Assembly (NCBI GenBank): GCA_025463365.1
Contig: JAOBWM010000030.1
Span: 1-52,756 of the forward strand
Reading direction: 5' to 3'
DNA from: Acidimicrobiales bacterium
GTDB taxonomy: Bacteria; Actinomycetota; Acidimicrobiia; Acidimicrobiales; Iamiaceae
DNA length: 52,756 bases
In this document: positions 38,329-50,140 of the stretch, one piece after another
How the letters are laid out: the number at the start of each line of letters is the position of its first letter
Numbering within the stretch: position 1 is the first letter of the stretch
Position numbers and translations under genes: made by a program
The notes under the pieces: model-generated
The model's input: the letters and a program-made list of their open reading frames with translations, nothing else
Told to the model about the DNA's origin: nothing
The model's database searches: none

Positions 38329-40083
38329 GTGCCTGCCCACGACCCCCCTGCCGACGCGCGTCTCCTGACCGCCTACCTCCGCCCCGAAGGGCGGGCGCTC
38401 AGCGCGCTCACCGGGATCCTCGTCGTCGCCATGCTCCTGCCCCTCGCCGGCCCGGTGCTGGTCGGGCGGTTCGTCGACGGTGCCCTCCATGGTCGGCCGA
38501 GCCACGAACTGGCCCTGCTCGGAGCCGGGTTCCTCGTCACCGCCCTTGCCGGCGACGGGCTCCAGCTGCTCGTCACCTGGCTCTCGGTCCGCCTGGCGTG
38601 GCGCGTGGGCAACTCCCTGCGGCTCGACCTCTGCCGCCACGCCCTCGGCCTCGACCTCGACTGGCACGGCGGGCACAGCGCCGGGCAGCTGATCGAGCGC
38701 ATCGACGGCGACATCGATGCGGTGACCACCTTCTCGTCCACCGCCGTGCTGCAACTGCTCGGCAACGCCATCCTCGTGCTCGGCGTGCTCGTGATCTCGG
38801 CCTTCATCGACTGGCGAGCCAGCATCTTGATCGCCGTCACCGTGGCCGCCGCGGTGGCGATCATGCTCCGGCTCCGACGCCTCGCCGTCCCGTTCTACGA
38901 CGAAGAGCGCGAGGTCCAGGGCCGCCTCTACGGCGATGTCGAGGAGCGCCTCGGCGGCCTCGAGGACCTGCGGGCCAACGGAGCCGGTGACTGGGCCGTG
39001 CACCAGCTCCACCGGAACTCGGCGGCGTGGTGGCGCACGGCGCGGCGCGCCGCCCTTCGGGGCGACGGATCACTGTCAGGAGCGGGTGCCGTGTTCGCGG
39101 CCGGCAGCGTGGTCATGTTGGCGCTCGGCGCCTGGCTGTGCCGGCGCGGCGAGCTGAGCGTCGGGTCCGTGTTGGCCCTGCTGCGCTTCTCCCAGCTCGT
39201 CAGCGACCCGCTCTGGAAGGTCGCCGAGCAGCTCGCCGAGGCGCAGAAGGCAGTGGCCGGCACCCGGCGCGCGGCGCGGCTGCTCGCCACCCGATCGGCG
39301 ATCGTCGACGGCACCGCCGAGCTCGCCGGCGACCGGTCGCTCACCGCCGAGCTGCGGGCCGTCACCTTCGGCTACGGGACCGGCCACCCGGTCCTCGACG
39401 CCGTGGATCTCGTGGTCCCTGCCGGCACGTCGCTCGGGCTGGTCGGTCGGACCGGCAGCGGGAAGTCAACTGTCGGCCGGCTGCTCGCGCGGCTCTGGGA
39501 CACCGAGGTCGGCACCGTCCTCGTCGGCGGGGTCGACGTCCGGGCGCTGCAGAGCGGCTCGCTCCGCCGCCGGGTCGGAGTGGTCACCCAGGAGGTCGAG
39601 CTGTTCCGGGCGTCCGTCCGCGACAACCTCACCGTCTTCGGGGCCACCACCACCGACGACGCCACCCTGCTGCGCACGCTCGAGGATGTCGGGCTGGCGT
39701 CGTGGACCGCGGACCTGACCGATGGGCTCGACACCCACCTCGACGGCCCAGGCGACCTCTCGGCCGGCGAGGCCCAGCTGCTCGCCTTCGCACGCGTCCT
39801 CCTCGCAGACCCGGGCCTGGTGATCCTCGACGAGGCGTCGAGCCGGCTCGATCCCGCCACCGAGGATCGGCTGGTGGCTGCCACCGAGCGCCTGCTGCGC
39901 GGTCGCACGTCGATCATCATCGCCCACCGGCTCGCCACGCTCGACCGGGTGGACGCGATCGCCGTGCTCGATCGCGGGCGGTTGGTCGAGCACGGTCCCC
40001 GCGCGGCGCTGGCCGAGGACCCGGGTTCGCGCTTTCGCGCCCTGCTCGACGCGTCCCGAGTGGCCGAGGTGGTCGGGCAATGA
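38329..40083 (+). CDS. Heterodimeric ABC exporter, subunit 1
   Basis: 584 residues: six-helix transmembrane domain (about 1-310) fused to a nucleotide-binding domain. Walker A is GRTGSGKS (373-380), Walker B LVILDEASS with the catalytic Glu (E502), and the H-loop is IIAHR. The ABC signature is LSAGE (477-481) rather than LSGGQ. Together with the next gene, which overlaps by 4 nt, it should form a heterodimer with one active ATP site. GTG start; TAGCTT lies 9 nt before it. Substrate unknown (drug, lipid or peptide). Confidence 0.9.
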   Translation: MPAHDPPADARLLTAYLRPEGRALSALTGILVVAMLLPLAGPVLVGRFVDGALHGRPSHELALLGAGFLVTALAGDGLQLLVTWLSVRLAWRVGNSLRLDLCRHALGLDLDWHGGHSAGQLIERIDGDIDAVTTFSSTAVLQLLGNAILVLGVLVISAFIDWRASILIAVTVAAAVAIMLRLRRLAVPFYDEEREVQGRLYGDVEERLGGLEDLRANGAGDWAVHQLHRNSAAWWRTARRAALRGDGSLSGAGAVFAAGSVVMLALGAWLCRRGELSVGSVLALLRFSQLVSDPLWKVAEQLAEAQKAVAGTRRAARLLATRSAIVDGTAELAGDRSLTAELRAVTFGYGTGHPVLDAVDLVVPAGTSLGLVGRTGSGKSTVGRLLARLWDTEVGTVLVGGVDVRALQSGSLRRRVGVVTQEVELFRASVRDNLTVFGATTTDDATLLRTLEDVGLASWTADLTDGLDTHLDGPGDLSAGEAQLLAFARVLLADPGLVILDEASSRLDPATEDRLVAATERLLRGRTSIIIAHRLATLDRVDAIAVLDRGRLVEHGPRAALAEDPGSRFRALLDASRVAEVVGQ

Positions 40084-41849
40084 CCACCACGTCGATCCCC
40101 ACGGACACCGCGGGCGCGGCCACGAGCACGGCGACGGGCACGGCGAGCAGCACCCGGTTCGCCTGGCGGATGCTCAAGGCCGACCCGCTCGCCTGGCTGT
40201 TCTCGCTGTCCATGTGGGTCGTATTCTTCACGATGCCGATCGGGTCCGGTTTGCTCATCCGCAGCGTCGTCGACCGGCTCCCGCACGCGCCCGGCGCCTC
40301 GATCTGGTGGTTCCTCGTGGCCTTGGGCGCCTGCGAGCTCGCCCGGTGGGCGATCCTGCTCCCGGCCATCATCCAGTGGCACGGCGCCTTCGTCCTGTGG
40401 CACACGATCCCGCGCCTCAACGCGCTGACCTCGCTGGTCGCCGACCCTGGACCCGTCACCGGCCGGCTCCCCGGCTCGCCCGGCGAGGCGGTGAGCCGCT
40501 TCCGCGACGACGCGCGAGACCTGGCCCTCGTGCTCGACGTGTGGCTCGACCTCGTTGCCGCCTTCGCGGCGACGGGCGTGGGCCTGGTGGTGCTGGCCGT
40601 CGTGTCACCGGTGGGCGCGATCGCCGTGGCCTTCCCCATCGTGATCGTGCTCGGGATCGGCCAGTCGCTCGGTTCCCGACTCCGGCGCTGGCGGCTTGCC
40701 GAGCGGCAGGCCACGGCCCGCGTCACCGGGTTCATCGGTGACGTCTTCGGCGGCATCGCCGCGGTCAAGGTCGGCGCAGCCGAAGCTGCGGTGCTCGACC
40801 GCTTCGAGCGGCTGGGCCACGACCGGGCCGCGGCCGCCCGCAAGGACCAGGTGGGCACGCAGCTCTCCCAGGTGCTCGGCGGCATCACCGCGAACGCGGG
40901 CCTCGGCCTGGCGCTGCTGCTGGTCGCTCCGGCCGTCCGTCGAGGCGACCTCGATGCCGGCGACATCGCCCTCTTCACCACCTATGCGACCACGGTCGGC
41001 GGGCTGCCGCGCATCACCGCCCGCTGGGCCGCGTTCCAACGCCAGGGCGACGTGTCGGCGGCACGGTTCGCGCGCCTCATGGCCGACGGCGACGCCGACA
41101 GCGCGTCGCAGCGCGTGACCACCTGGCTCCGCACCGGTCCGCCCGTTGCGGAACCGATCGCGCTCCCCGCTCCTCCCGACCGCACCGGCTCGGACCGCTT
41201 CCACCAGCTCACCGTTCGTGATCTGCACGTGCGCCTGGACGATGGCGAGCAGTTGACCGGCATCGACCTCACACTCGTCCGCGGGGAGCTGGTGGTGGTC
41301 ACCGGACCGGTCGGCGCCGGCAAGTCGATCCTGGTCCGGGCCCTGCTGGGCTTGATCCCACGAGACGCCGGCACCGTCACGTGGAACGGCACCGTGGTCG
41401 ACGATCTCTCCACCTGGTTCGTCCCGCCACGGGTGTCCTACCTGCCTCAGGTCCCGCGGCTCTTCTCCGAGCCGCTCGACGACACGATCCTGCTCGGTTC
41501 GGACCGCAGCGGACTCGAGCGTGCCTTGCGCCTCGCGTGCCTCGACGACGATCTCGACGAGATGCCCGACGGGCGCGCCACGCTCGTGGGCCCGAAGGGC
41601 GTGCGCCTATCGGGCGGCCAGGTGCAGCGAGCGGCCGCCGCCCGTGCCTTCGTGCGCCGTCCGGAGCTGCTCGTCGTCGACGACCTGTCCAGCGCCCTCG
41701 ACGTCGCAACCGAGACGCGGCTCTGGGACGGGCTGTTCGACGCGGCCGGCGGCGACCTCACCGTGCTGGCGATCAGCCACCGGCCTCGGGTGCTCGCCCG
41801 CGCCGACCAGGTGGTCGAGCTGCGCGACGGGCGGATCTCGCCACCCTGA
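40080..41849 (+). CDS. Heterodimeric ABC exporter, subunit 2
   Basis: 589 residues with a Thr/Ser/Ala-rich N-terminus (1-25), six membrane helices and a nucleotide-binding domain. Walker A GPVGAGKS (409-416), canonical signature LSGGQ (510-514), and Walker B LLVVDDLSS where the catalytic Glu is replaced by Asp (D535). The H-loop is ISHR. The non-catalytic Walker B here and the altered signature of subunit 1 belong to the same composite site, as in TM287/288-type exporters. ATG overlaps the stop of subunit 1. Confidence 0.9.
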   Translation: MTTTSIPTDTAGAATSTATGTASSTRFAWRMLKADPLAWLFSLSMWVVFFTMPIGSGLLIRSVVDRLPHAPGASIWWFLVALGACELARWAILLPAIIQWHGAFVLWHTIPRLNALTSLVADPGPVTGRLPGSPGEAVSRFRDDARDLALVLDVWLDLVAAFAATGVGLVVLAVVSPVGAIAVAFPIVIVLGIGQSLGSRLRRWRLAERQATARVTGFIGDVFGGIAAVKVGAAEAAVLDRFERLGHDRAAAARKDQVGTQLSQVLGGITANAGLGLALLLVAPAVRRGDLDAGDIALFTTYATTVGGLPRITARWAAFQRQGDVSAARFARLMADGDADSASQRVTTWLRTGPPVAEPIALPAPPDRTGSDRFHQLTVRDLHVRLDDGEQLTGIDLTLVRGELVVVTGPVGAGKSILVRALLGLIPRDAGTVTWNGTVVDDLSTWFVPPRVSYLPQVPRLFSEPLDDTILLGSDRSGLERALRLACLDDDLDEMPDGRATLVGPKGVRLSGGQVQRAAAARAFVRRPELLVVDDLSSALDVATETRLWDGLFDAAGGDLTVLAISHRPRVLARADQVVELRDGRISPP

Positions 41850-41858
41850 TCCGACCGC

Positions 41859-42062
41859 TCAGGCCCGCAGCCCGCGCCAGTCGTTGCCGGTCCGGTGCTC
41901 CCACGGCAACAGCGGGCGGGGCTGTCCCATGTCGGCGCGGGCCCATGGCAGGTACCGCTTGGTGCCCGACACCGTGTCGCGCTTCTCCGACGGCATCATC
42001 GGCCGCTTCGAGACGAACCCGTCGATCCAGTTCCAGGCATACAGGGACTTGGCATCACTCAT
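41859..42062 (-). CDS. Small unknown protein (67 aa), probable leaderless gene
   Basis: 67 residues from ATG 42062, rich in Trp and Arg (LYAWNWIDGF, YLPWARADMG, LLPWEHR). It has no membrane segment and is not recognised. Support comes from TACCGT (42070-42075) placed 7 nt before the ATG, the arrangement seen at other genes here, and from filling the gap between the ABC operon and secA. No homology claim is made. Confidence 0.5.
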   Translation of the reverse strand: MSDAKSLYAWNWIDGFVSKRPMMPSEKRDTVSGTKRYLPWARADMGQPRPLLPWEHRTGNDWRGLRA

Positions 42063-42069
42063 GGGGTCG

Positions 42070-42075
42070 ACGGTA
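42070..42075 (-). promoter_or_regulatory. -10 box of the 67-aa ORF (leaderless)
   Basis: TACCGT followed by 7 nt and the ATG at 42062. Confidence 0.4.
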
Positions 42076-42157
42076 CGGATGGCGTCCGTCGACCCGGTTT
42101 CGCGCCGGTGAGCGCACCGTTGACGCTTGCTGACGCGCGCCTGTCAGCTGGAGCGGG

Positions 42158-44866
<2,709 letters not shown>

Positions 44867-44922
44867 GAGGTCCGCGAGTGTAGAGGCTGGACCCTTCATC
44901 CCCTGCGGCAGCTGGCCGCTGG

Positions 44923-45612
44923 TCAGCTGGGGTCGGCCAGGCCCTCACGGACGGCGTACAGCGCAGCCTCGGTGCGGCTCTTCACGTCGAGCTTCTCCAG
45001 CACGCCGCGCACGTGGTTCTTGACGGTGTTCTCGGCGATGCCCAGCTCGGTGGCGATCTCGCGGTTGGACAGGCCCCGGGCGATCCCCCGCAAGGCTTCG
45101 AGCTCGCGGTCGGTGAGGTTCCCGCCCGGGCCGACGACCGATGCCGGGCGAGCTTCGGCTTGGCGGGCGAGGTCGGAGAACCCATCCAGCAGCTTGGTGG
45201 TCATGGTCGGTGACAGGAGGCTGTTGCCGGCAGCCACCGTGCGGACCGCGTCGGCGACCTCCTCGATGGACACCTCCTTGAGCAGGTAGCCGACGGCCCC
45301 CGCCTTGATGGCCTCGAACAGGTCGGCGTCGTCGTCGCTCACCGTCAACACGATCACGCGCGCTTCGGGGTGCAGGGCCCGGATCCGACGGGTGGCTTCG
45401 AGGCCGCCCCCGCCGGGCATCCGCAGGTCCATCAACACCACGTCCGGCAGGTGGTCGAGCGCGGCCTGGACGGCGGCCGCGGTGTCGGCGGCCTCCCCGA
45501 CGACGGTGATGTCGTCCTCCGGCTCGAGCACGAGCGCCAGGCCGCGCCGGAAGACCACGTGGTCGTCACAGATGACGACGCGGGTCGGTGCGGCGTGGGC
45601 TGAGGAGGTCAT
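44923..45612 (-). CDS. NarL/FixJ-type response regulator
   Basis: 229 residues. The receiver domain (1-125) has the acidic pair DD near 16-17 and the phosphorylation site D62 in VVLMDLRMPG. The LuxR-type helix-turn-helix is LTDRELEALRGIARGLSNREIATELGIAENTVKNHVRGVLEKL. No histidine kinase gene is adjacent, so it is an orphan in this window. It lies between hpf and secA on the same strand and could be part of that transcription unit. Confidence 0.93.
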   Translation of the reverse strand: MTSSAHAAPTRVVICDDHVVFRRGLALVLEPEDDITVVGEAADTAAAVQAALDHLPDVVLMDLRMPGGGGLEATRRIRALHPEARVIVLTVSDDDADLFEAIKAGAVGYLLKEVSIEEVADAVRTVAAGNSLLSPTMTTKLLDGFSDLARQAEARPASVVGPGGNLTDRELEALRGIARGLSNREIATELGIAENTVKNHVRGVLEKLDVKSRTEAALYAVREGLADPS

Positions 45613-45679
45613 GGCGTCCCGGTGGGTGCGGTTGGGGTGGCGGGGTGGATCGGTCGAGGGCGCCGGATCGGACGCAGGC

Positions 45680-46282
45680 TCAGTCCGCCTCGTCGATGAG
45701 GCCGACCTGGCCGTCGTCGCGCCGGTAGACCACGGCGGCGCGGCTGGTCTCGACGTGGGTGAAGAAGAAGAACCCGTGCCCGAGCAGGTCCATGCGCTCG
45801 ACGGCCTCCTCGGCCGCCATCGGGTGCATGGCGAAGCGCTTGGACTTCACGATGCGCAGCTCCGGCTCGGCCTCTGCCTCGGCACCGGCACCGGCGCTCT
45901 CGACGAGCGGGTCGGCCTCGACGACCGCGCCGAGGGCGCCCAGCGCGTCGACGCCCTTGCGGCCCTTCGGGGCCCCCTGGTAGCGGCGGGTCAGCTTGGT
46001 CTTCAACTTGTGCAGCTGGTGCTCGAGCTTGTCGTAGGCCTTGTCGACCGCCTGGAACCCGTCGGGAGCCTGCACCTTGCAGCGCACGTGGTGGCCGTGG
46101 CCCTCGATGGTGACCTCGCACACCTCCTTGTCGGCGATGCGCGGGTTCTTGTGCTCCCAGAAGTGCACCTCCGCGTGGTCCAGGCCTTCCACGAATCGGG
46201 CCAATCGGCCGATCTTCTCCTCGGTGGTGAGCCTGAGACTGTCGGAGACCTCCGTGTGGCGACGACTGACCGTGACCTGCAC
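45680..46282 (-). CDS. hpf: Ribosome hibernation promoting factor, long form
   Basis: 200 residues. The N-terminal domain (1-105; MQVTVSRRHTEVSDSLR to KLKTKLTRRYQG) binds the 30S decoding region. An acidic linker of about 35 residues follows, then the C-terminal dimerisation domain (IVKSKRFAMHPMAAEEAVERMDLLGHGFFFFTHVE) that joins two ribosomes into 100S particles. GTG 46282 is preceded by AGGAGGT. Order comF-hpf-secA is common in actinobacteria. Confidence 0.95.
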   Translation of the reverse strand: MQVTVSRRHTEVSDSLRLTTEEKIGRLARFVEGLDHAEVHFWEHKNPRIADKEVCEVTIEGHGHHVRCKVQAPDGFQAVDKAYDKLEHQLHKLKTKLTRRYQGAPKGRKGVDALGALGAVVEADPLVESAGAGAEAEAEPELRIVKSKRFAMHPMAAEEAVERMDLLGHGFFFFTHVETSRAAVVYRRDDGQVGLIDEAD

Positions 46283-46366
46283 CGGCTGGACCTCCTGATC
46301 GGGGATGGTGATCGGATGGTAGACGGGCCGCGGAGGTGCCGCGTCCCGCGGCGCGTAGCGGGCCCG

Positions 46367-46945
46367 TCACGGGGGGTGGGCGGCGGCCAGGCCCACGACG
46401 TAGGCCGCTCCAGCGCTGCGCAAGGCCCGTCCGGCAGCGCCGAAGGTGGCTCCCGTGGTGACCACATCGTCGATCACCACCACCCGCAATCCGTCGACGC
46501 GACCGCGGGGCATGAAGGCCGGACCTCGCCGGCGGGCCATGAGGGTCCGGCCGGTCTGCGGTGGACCCGGTGTCCGCACGAGCAGCGAGCGGCAGGGCAG
46601 CTCCCACAGCCGCGCCGCGCGACGGGCGAGCAGCTCGGCGTGGTCGAACCCCCGCTGACGCCGACGCAGGTCCGTGGTGGGCGCCCACGTGACCACATCG
46701 GCTTCGCCGGCCGGCAACAGCCCCGCGAGGCCCGCCGCGAGCCAGGTGGCCGTACCCCGCGCGTTGCGGTACTTGAGCTGGGCGACGACCTCGCGCGCCG
46801 GCCCCTCGTAGGCCAAGAGGGCCTGGCATCGATCGATGGATGTGGGAGGCGGCAGCGCCGGCGCCACGGACATGGCGGCGACACAGCCCGGACAGGGAGC
46901 GGGACCAACGGTTCCACACCCGGGGCAGGAGGTGGCGAGCAACAT
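46367..46945 (-). CDS. ComF family phosphoribosyltransferase-like protein
   Basis: 192 residues. An N-terminal zinc-ribbon-like pair of CPGC motifs (CPGCGTVGPAPCPGC) leads to a PRTase domain with RRQRGFDHAELLAR and the PRPP-binding loop VVVIDDVVTTGAT. ComF is needed for DNA uptake in competent Gram-positives; in actinobacteria its role is unclear. ATG 46945 has no Shine-Dalgarno and follows TACCGT by 6 nt. The longer frame to 47545 is antisense to the DsbA-like gene. Confidence 0.9.
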   Translation of the reverse strand: MLLATSCPGCGTVGPAPCPGCVAAMSVAPALPPPTSIDRCQALLAYEGPAREVVAQLKYRNARGTATWLAAGLAGLLPAGEADVVTWAPTTDLRRRQRGFDHAELLARRAARLWELPCRSLLVRTPGPPQTGRTLMARRRGPAFMPRGRVDGLRVVVIDDVVTTGATFGAAGRALRSAGAAYVVGLAAAHPP

Positions 46946-46951
46946 GGCCGC

Positions 46952-46957
46952 ACGGTA
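46952..46957 (-). promoter_or_regulatory. -10 box of comF (leaderless)
   Basis: TACCGT, then 6 nt, then the comF ATG, identical in box and spacing to mec. Confidence 0.55.
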
Positions 46958-47044
46958 CGAAGGGGGTACGACAACCAAGGTGGGAACACCTCGGCTGCGA
47001 GGGTGGTTGGACACTCGGTCCCCGAACGAGAGAGCTGGTCTGCG

Positions 47045-47695
47045 ATGCGAGTCGACGTGTGGTCCGACGTGGTGTGCCCGTGGTGCTTCATCGGGCTGGC
47101 GAACTTCGAGCAGGCGCAAGCGGACTTCGAACACGGCGACGAGGTGGAGCTGGTCCTGCACAGCTTCCAGCTCGATCCCGACGCGCCCGCCCGCGACGAC
47201 ACGCCGCTCGTCGAGCGGCTCGCCCGCAAGTACGGCACCACCCCCGAACAGATCGATGCCCAGCACGACCGCATCACCGCGCTCGGCGCGGAGCGCGGCA
47301 TCGAGTTCCGGTTCGACCGGTCGATCCGGGGCAACACCTTCGACGCCCATCGCCTCCTCCACCTCGCCCGTGAGCGTGGTGTGCAGGTGGCGCTGAAGCA
47401 CCGGCTGGGCCGGGCCTACTTCACCGACGGCGAAGCGATCGGTGAGGCCGACACGTTGCGCAAGGCGGCCGCGGACGTGGGCCTCGATCCCGCCGAGGTC
47501 GACGACGTCCTCGCCACCGACCGCTATGCGGCCGAGGTCCACCAAGACATCGACGCGGCCCGAGAGATCGGGGTGTCCGGGGTCCCCTTCTTCGTGATCG
47601 ACGGCCGGCTCGGCCTGTCGGGCGCCCAGCCGCCCGAAGCGCTCCAGCAGGTGCTCGAACGGGCCTGGCCCGAGCGGGTCACCGGCCGGGCCTGA
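47045..47695 (+). CDS. DsbA-family oxidoreductase, FrnE type
   Basis: 216 residues, no signal peptide, so cytoplasmic. The thioredoxin-fold active site is CPWC (11-14) in VWSDVVCPWCFIGL. The inserted helical domain and the conserved cis-Pro loop GVSGVPFFVIDGRLGLSGAQ are typical of FrnE/polyketide-type isomerases. Members act in disulfide exchange and oxidative-stress tolerance. It is divergent from comF across 99 bp, which contain an imperfect AGGTG/CACCT inverted repeat. Confidence 0.92.
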   Translation: MRVDVWSDVVCPWCFIGLANFEQAQADFEHGDEVELVLHSFQLDPDAPARDDTPLVERLARKYGTTPEQIDAQHDRITALGAERGIEFRFDRSIRGNTFDAHRLLHLARERGVQVALKHRLGRAYFTDGEAIGEADTLRKAAADVGLDPAEVDDVLATDRYAAEVHQDIDAAREIGVSGVPFFVIDGRLGLSGAQPPEALQQVLERAWPERVTGRA

Positions 47696-47707
47696 AACCC
47701 GGGCGGG

Positions 47708-48553
47708 TCAGTCCGTCGGGGCCATGGGCAAGCTGGCGACGATCGGATCTTCGCCGTCGACGATGCGTTGCGTGCGTTCCGCGGCGAACCGCGTCCAGTC
47801 GGGGTGGGTCAGGACGTAGAAGCGGCGGGTCTTGACGGCGTCCACGACCATGGCGGCGACGTCGGCCGGATCGATGCCGGCCGCGATGACCGAGGCGATC
47901 AGCTCGCGCATGCCTTCGTCGGCCATCTGGACCGGGTCGACGCCACCGGGGCGGTTGCGGCCGGCCTCGTGGATGCGGGTGTTGACCCATCCGGGACACA
48001 GCACCGACACGCCGACGCCCGTCGCGCCGGTGAGCTGCAGGTCCGCGTGCAGGGTCTCCGAGAGCGTGACGACGCCGTGCTTGGACACGTTGTAGATGCC
48101 CATGAAGGGCGCGGACAGGAGCCCCGCCATGGAGGCGGTGTTCACGATGTGGCCCTCGCCCTGTTCGATCATCAGCGGCGTGAAGGCACGCATCCCGTGG
48201 ATCACGCCCCAGAGGTTGACGCGGAGCACCCACTCCCAGTCCTCGATGCTCTGCTCCCAGATCGGACCGCCCGCCGAGACCCCGGCGTTGTTGCAGACGA
48301 CGTGGACCGCACCGAAGCGCTCCACCGCGGCGTCGCGCAGCGCCTCGACCTGGGCGCCGTCGCCCACGTCGCAGACGACGGGGAGGGATTCGGTGCCCTC
48401 GGGGAGGTCCGCCACCGCCTTGTCGAGGGCATCGGCCTCGATGTCGGCCATGACCACCTTCATGCCCTCGGCGGCGAACGCTCGGGTGAGCGCCAGGCCG
48501 ATGCCCGATGCCGCGCCGGTGACGACCGCGACCTTGCCCGACAGTTCGTCCAT
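47708..48553 (-). CDS. Short-chain dehydrogenase/reductase
   Basis: 281 residues. The NAD(P)-binding motif TGAASGIG (12-19), NNAG, the catalytic Ser in NTASMAG and the YNVSK motif (Tyr/Lys) are all present: a classical SDR. ATG 48553 follows AAGGGG. A C-terminal extension of about 50 residues (RRFYVLTHPDWTRFAAERTQRIVDG) is found in actinobacterial SDRs annotated near lipid or steroid pathways; substrate is not known. The stop lies 12 nt from that of the DsbA-like gene. Confidence 0.92.
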   Translation of the reverse strand: MDELSGKVAVVTGAASGIGLALTRAFAAEGMKVVMADIEADALDKAVADLPEGTESLPVVCDVGDGAQVEALRDAAVERFGAVHVVCNNAGVSAGGPIWEQSIEDWEWVLRVNLWGVIHGMRAFTPLMIEQGEGHIVNTASMAGLLSAPFMGIYNVSKHGVVTLSETLHADLQLTGATGVGVSVLCPGWVNTRIHEAGRNRPGGVDPVQMADEGMRELIASVIAAGIDPADVAAMVVDAVKTRRFYVLTHPDWTRFAAERTQRIVDGEDPIVASLPMAPTD

Positions 48554-48608
48554 GTCGAATCCCCTTGCACTGGCGGCCGGGACACCCGGCGAACCGCCGA
48601 ACCCTAGG

Positions 48609-50081
48609 TCAGGCCCGGAGCGCCGACCCGGGGGCCCACGCGGCATGCGTGCCGCTGGAGATGCGCTCGGGAAGGCGGAGGCGGGCGATGGGCCCGTCGG
48701 AGATGCGGCGACCGTCGAGGACCAGGCATTCCGAGCGGTCGTTCGCCTCGTCGGTCGTGAACGTCACGACGTAGGCGTCGTCCTCCGCCGTGCCGTGGGC
48801 CTTCGGCGCCACGCCGACCTCGGACCCGAAGACGCCCTCGGGCAGTCGGAGGTGGTCGTCCTCGCCCGTCGCCGTGTCGTGGCGGACGAGGCCGTCGAAC
48901 AGGAACCAGCCGGGCTTGCCGGTGGCGGCCCACACGTAGCGGTGCGCGCGCCCGATGTGGCGACCGTTGATGATCCCGAACTCGGTGAAGTCGTCGCGCA
49001 TGCGCTCCTCGGTGCACGTGCCGGTGCGCCGGTTGAGCCGCCAGCGGTGCAGGCGCGTCTGCATCCAGTCGAGGGCGAGGTACCGGAACATCCACAGCGC
49101 GTCGTCGACGTTCGGGCGCGGCGACGGGGTGCCTTGGTGGAACCCCTCCAGCACGACGTCGTCGCCTTCCTCGTACGCGTTGGTCCAGTGGAGGACGTAC
49201 GTGGGATCGGCCTCGAACCACTGCACGTCCTTCGCGCCGCCTCGCCGCGGGACGACCGCGAGGCGGGTGGGCTTGTCGTGCATCCGGACGGCGTGGATGC
49301 CGCGAGAGAGGAGGTCCTCGTCCCAGTGCATCGGGAGGTCGTTGAGCACCACGAAGTGCTCGGTGATCGCCATGTCGTGCGGGAGCCGCGGCCCGGGCAG
49401 GGGCACCGGGGCGTAGTGGACGAGCGTGCCCGTGCGATCGACGCACCCGAAGTGGAGGTAGGGCGCGACGGTGCCGTAGTTGAAGAAGAACAGCTCGCCG
49501 GTGGCCTCGTCGACCTTGGTGTGGGCCGAGACGCCCTCGGCCGGGAACCAGCCGTCCCAGCGGGTGGGGCCGTTGGTCTCGAGCGTGTCGGCGTCGAGCC
49601 GGTACAGCTCGCCGCACTGCCAGAAGGAGGTGAGCACCTCGCCGCCGTGCACCACCAGGTCCGTGCTCGACGCGTCCTTCATGGCGCCACGGGCCGTCCG
49701 GCCATCGGTGCGCGTGGCGACCTTCGGGCTCTCGGCCAATCCGGCCCACAGCGACTCGCCCGCCTCCTGCTCGGCCAGCAGACCCTCGGTCCGCACGAAG
49801 CGATTGCGGTAGCTCGCCCTCCCGCCACGGAACCGGATGGCGTGCACCATGCCGTCGCCGTCGAAGGGGTGGTAGCCCGAGATCGACTCGTGCAGCGGGT
49901 TCTCGGTGTTGCGTGCGTACAGGCCGTCGAGGTCCTCGGGGACGGCGCCCTCCACGACCTCGACATCGTCGACCGACCACTCCCGGCTCTGGGGCCGCCA
50001 CGCGCCTGACCGATACGGATGCGGATCGTCGTCGGGCAGCGTCCGGCGCAGCTCCTCGACCCACGTCCCCTGCCGGTTCAT
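48609..50081 (-). CDS. Carotenoid oxygenase family dioxygenase
   Basis: 490 residues from ATG 50081. Seven-bladed propeller of the RPE65/lignostilbene-dioxygenase family. Candidate ligands of the iron are the four conserved histidines in SAHTKVD, LPHDMAITEH, LHWTNAYEEGD and SSGTHAAW. The substrate-side DPHPYRSGAWRP and the NGLYARN-like N-terminus (LDGLYARNTENP) fit. Cleaves a C=C bond in apocarotenoids or stilbenes; which one is unknown. The start codon follows TAGCGT by 8 nt. Confidence 0.92.
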   Translation of the reverse strand: MNRQGTWVEELRRTLPDDDPHPYRSGAWRPQSREWSVDDVEVVEGAVPEDLDGLYARNTENPLHESISGYHPFDGDGMVHAIRFRGGRASYRNRFVRTEGLLAEQEAGESLWAGLAESPKVATRTDGRTARGAMKDASSTDLVVHGGEVLTSFWQCGELYRLDADTLETNGPTRWDGWFPAEGVSAHTKVDEATGELFFFNYGTVAPYLHFGCVDRTGTLVHYAPVPLPGPRLPHDMAITEHFVVLNDLPMHWDEDLLSRGIHAVRMHDKPTRLAVVPRRGGAKDVQWFEADPTYVLHWTNAYEEGDDVVLEGFHQGTPSPRPNVDDALWMFRYLALDWMQTRLHRWRLNRRTGTCTEERMRDDFTEFGIINGRHIGRAHRYVWAATGKPGWFLFDGLVRHDTATGEDDHLRLPEGVFGSEVGVAPKAHGTAEDDAYVVTFTTDEANDRSECLVLDGRRISDGPIARLRLPERISSGTHAAWAPGSALRA

Positions 50082-50089
50082 CGGCGACA

Positions 50090-50095
50090 ACGCTA
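50090..50095 (-). promoter_or_regulatory. -10 box of the carotenoid oxygenase gene
   Basis: TAGCGT ends 8 nt before ATG 50081; no Shine-Dalgarno in between. Confidence 0.45.
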
Positions 50096-50127
50096 GGACC
50101 GATCCGGCTGCCCCGTGAGGCGATCCC

Positions 50128-50133
50128 TACGCT
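50128..50133 (+). promoter_or_regulatory. -10 box of the 50141 gene (leaderless)
   Basis: TACGCT followed by 7 nt and ATG 50141. It lies 33 bp from the divergent oxygenase box, so the two promoters are back to back. Confidence 0.5.
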
Positions 50134-50140
50134 GGCCGAC

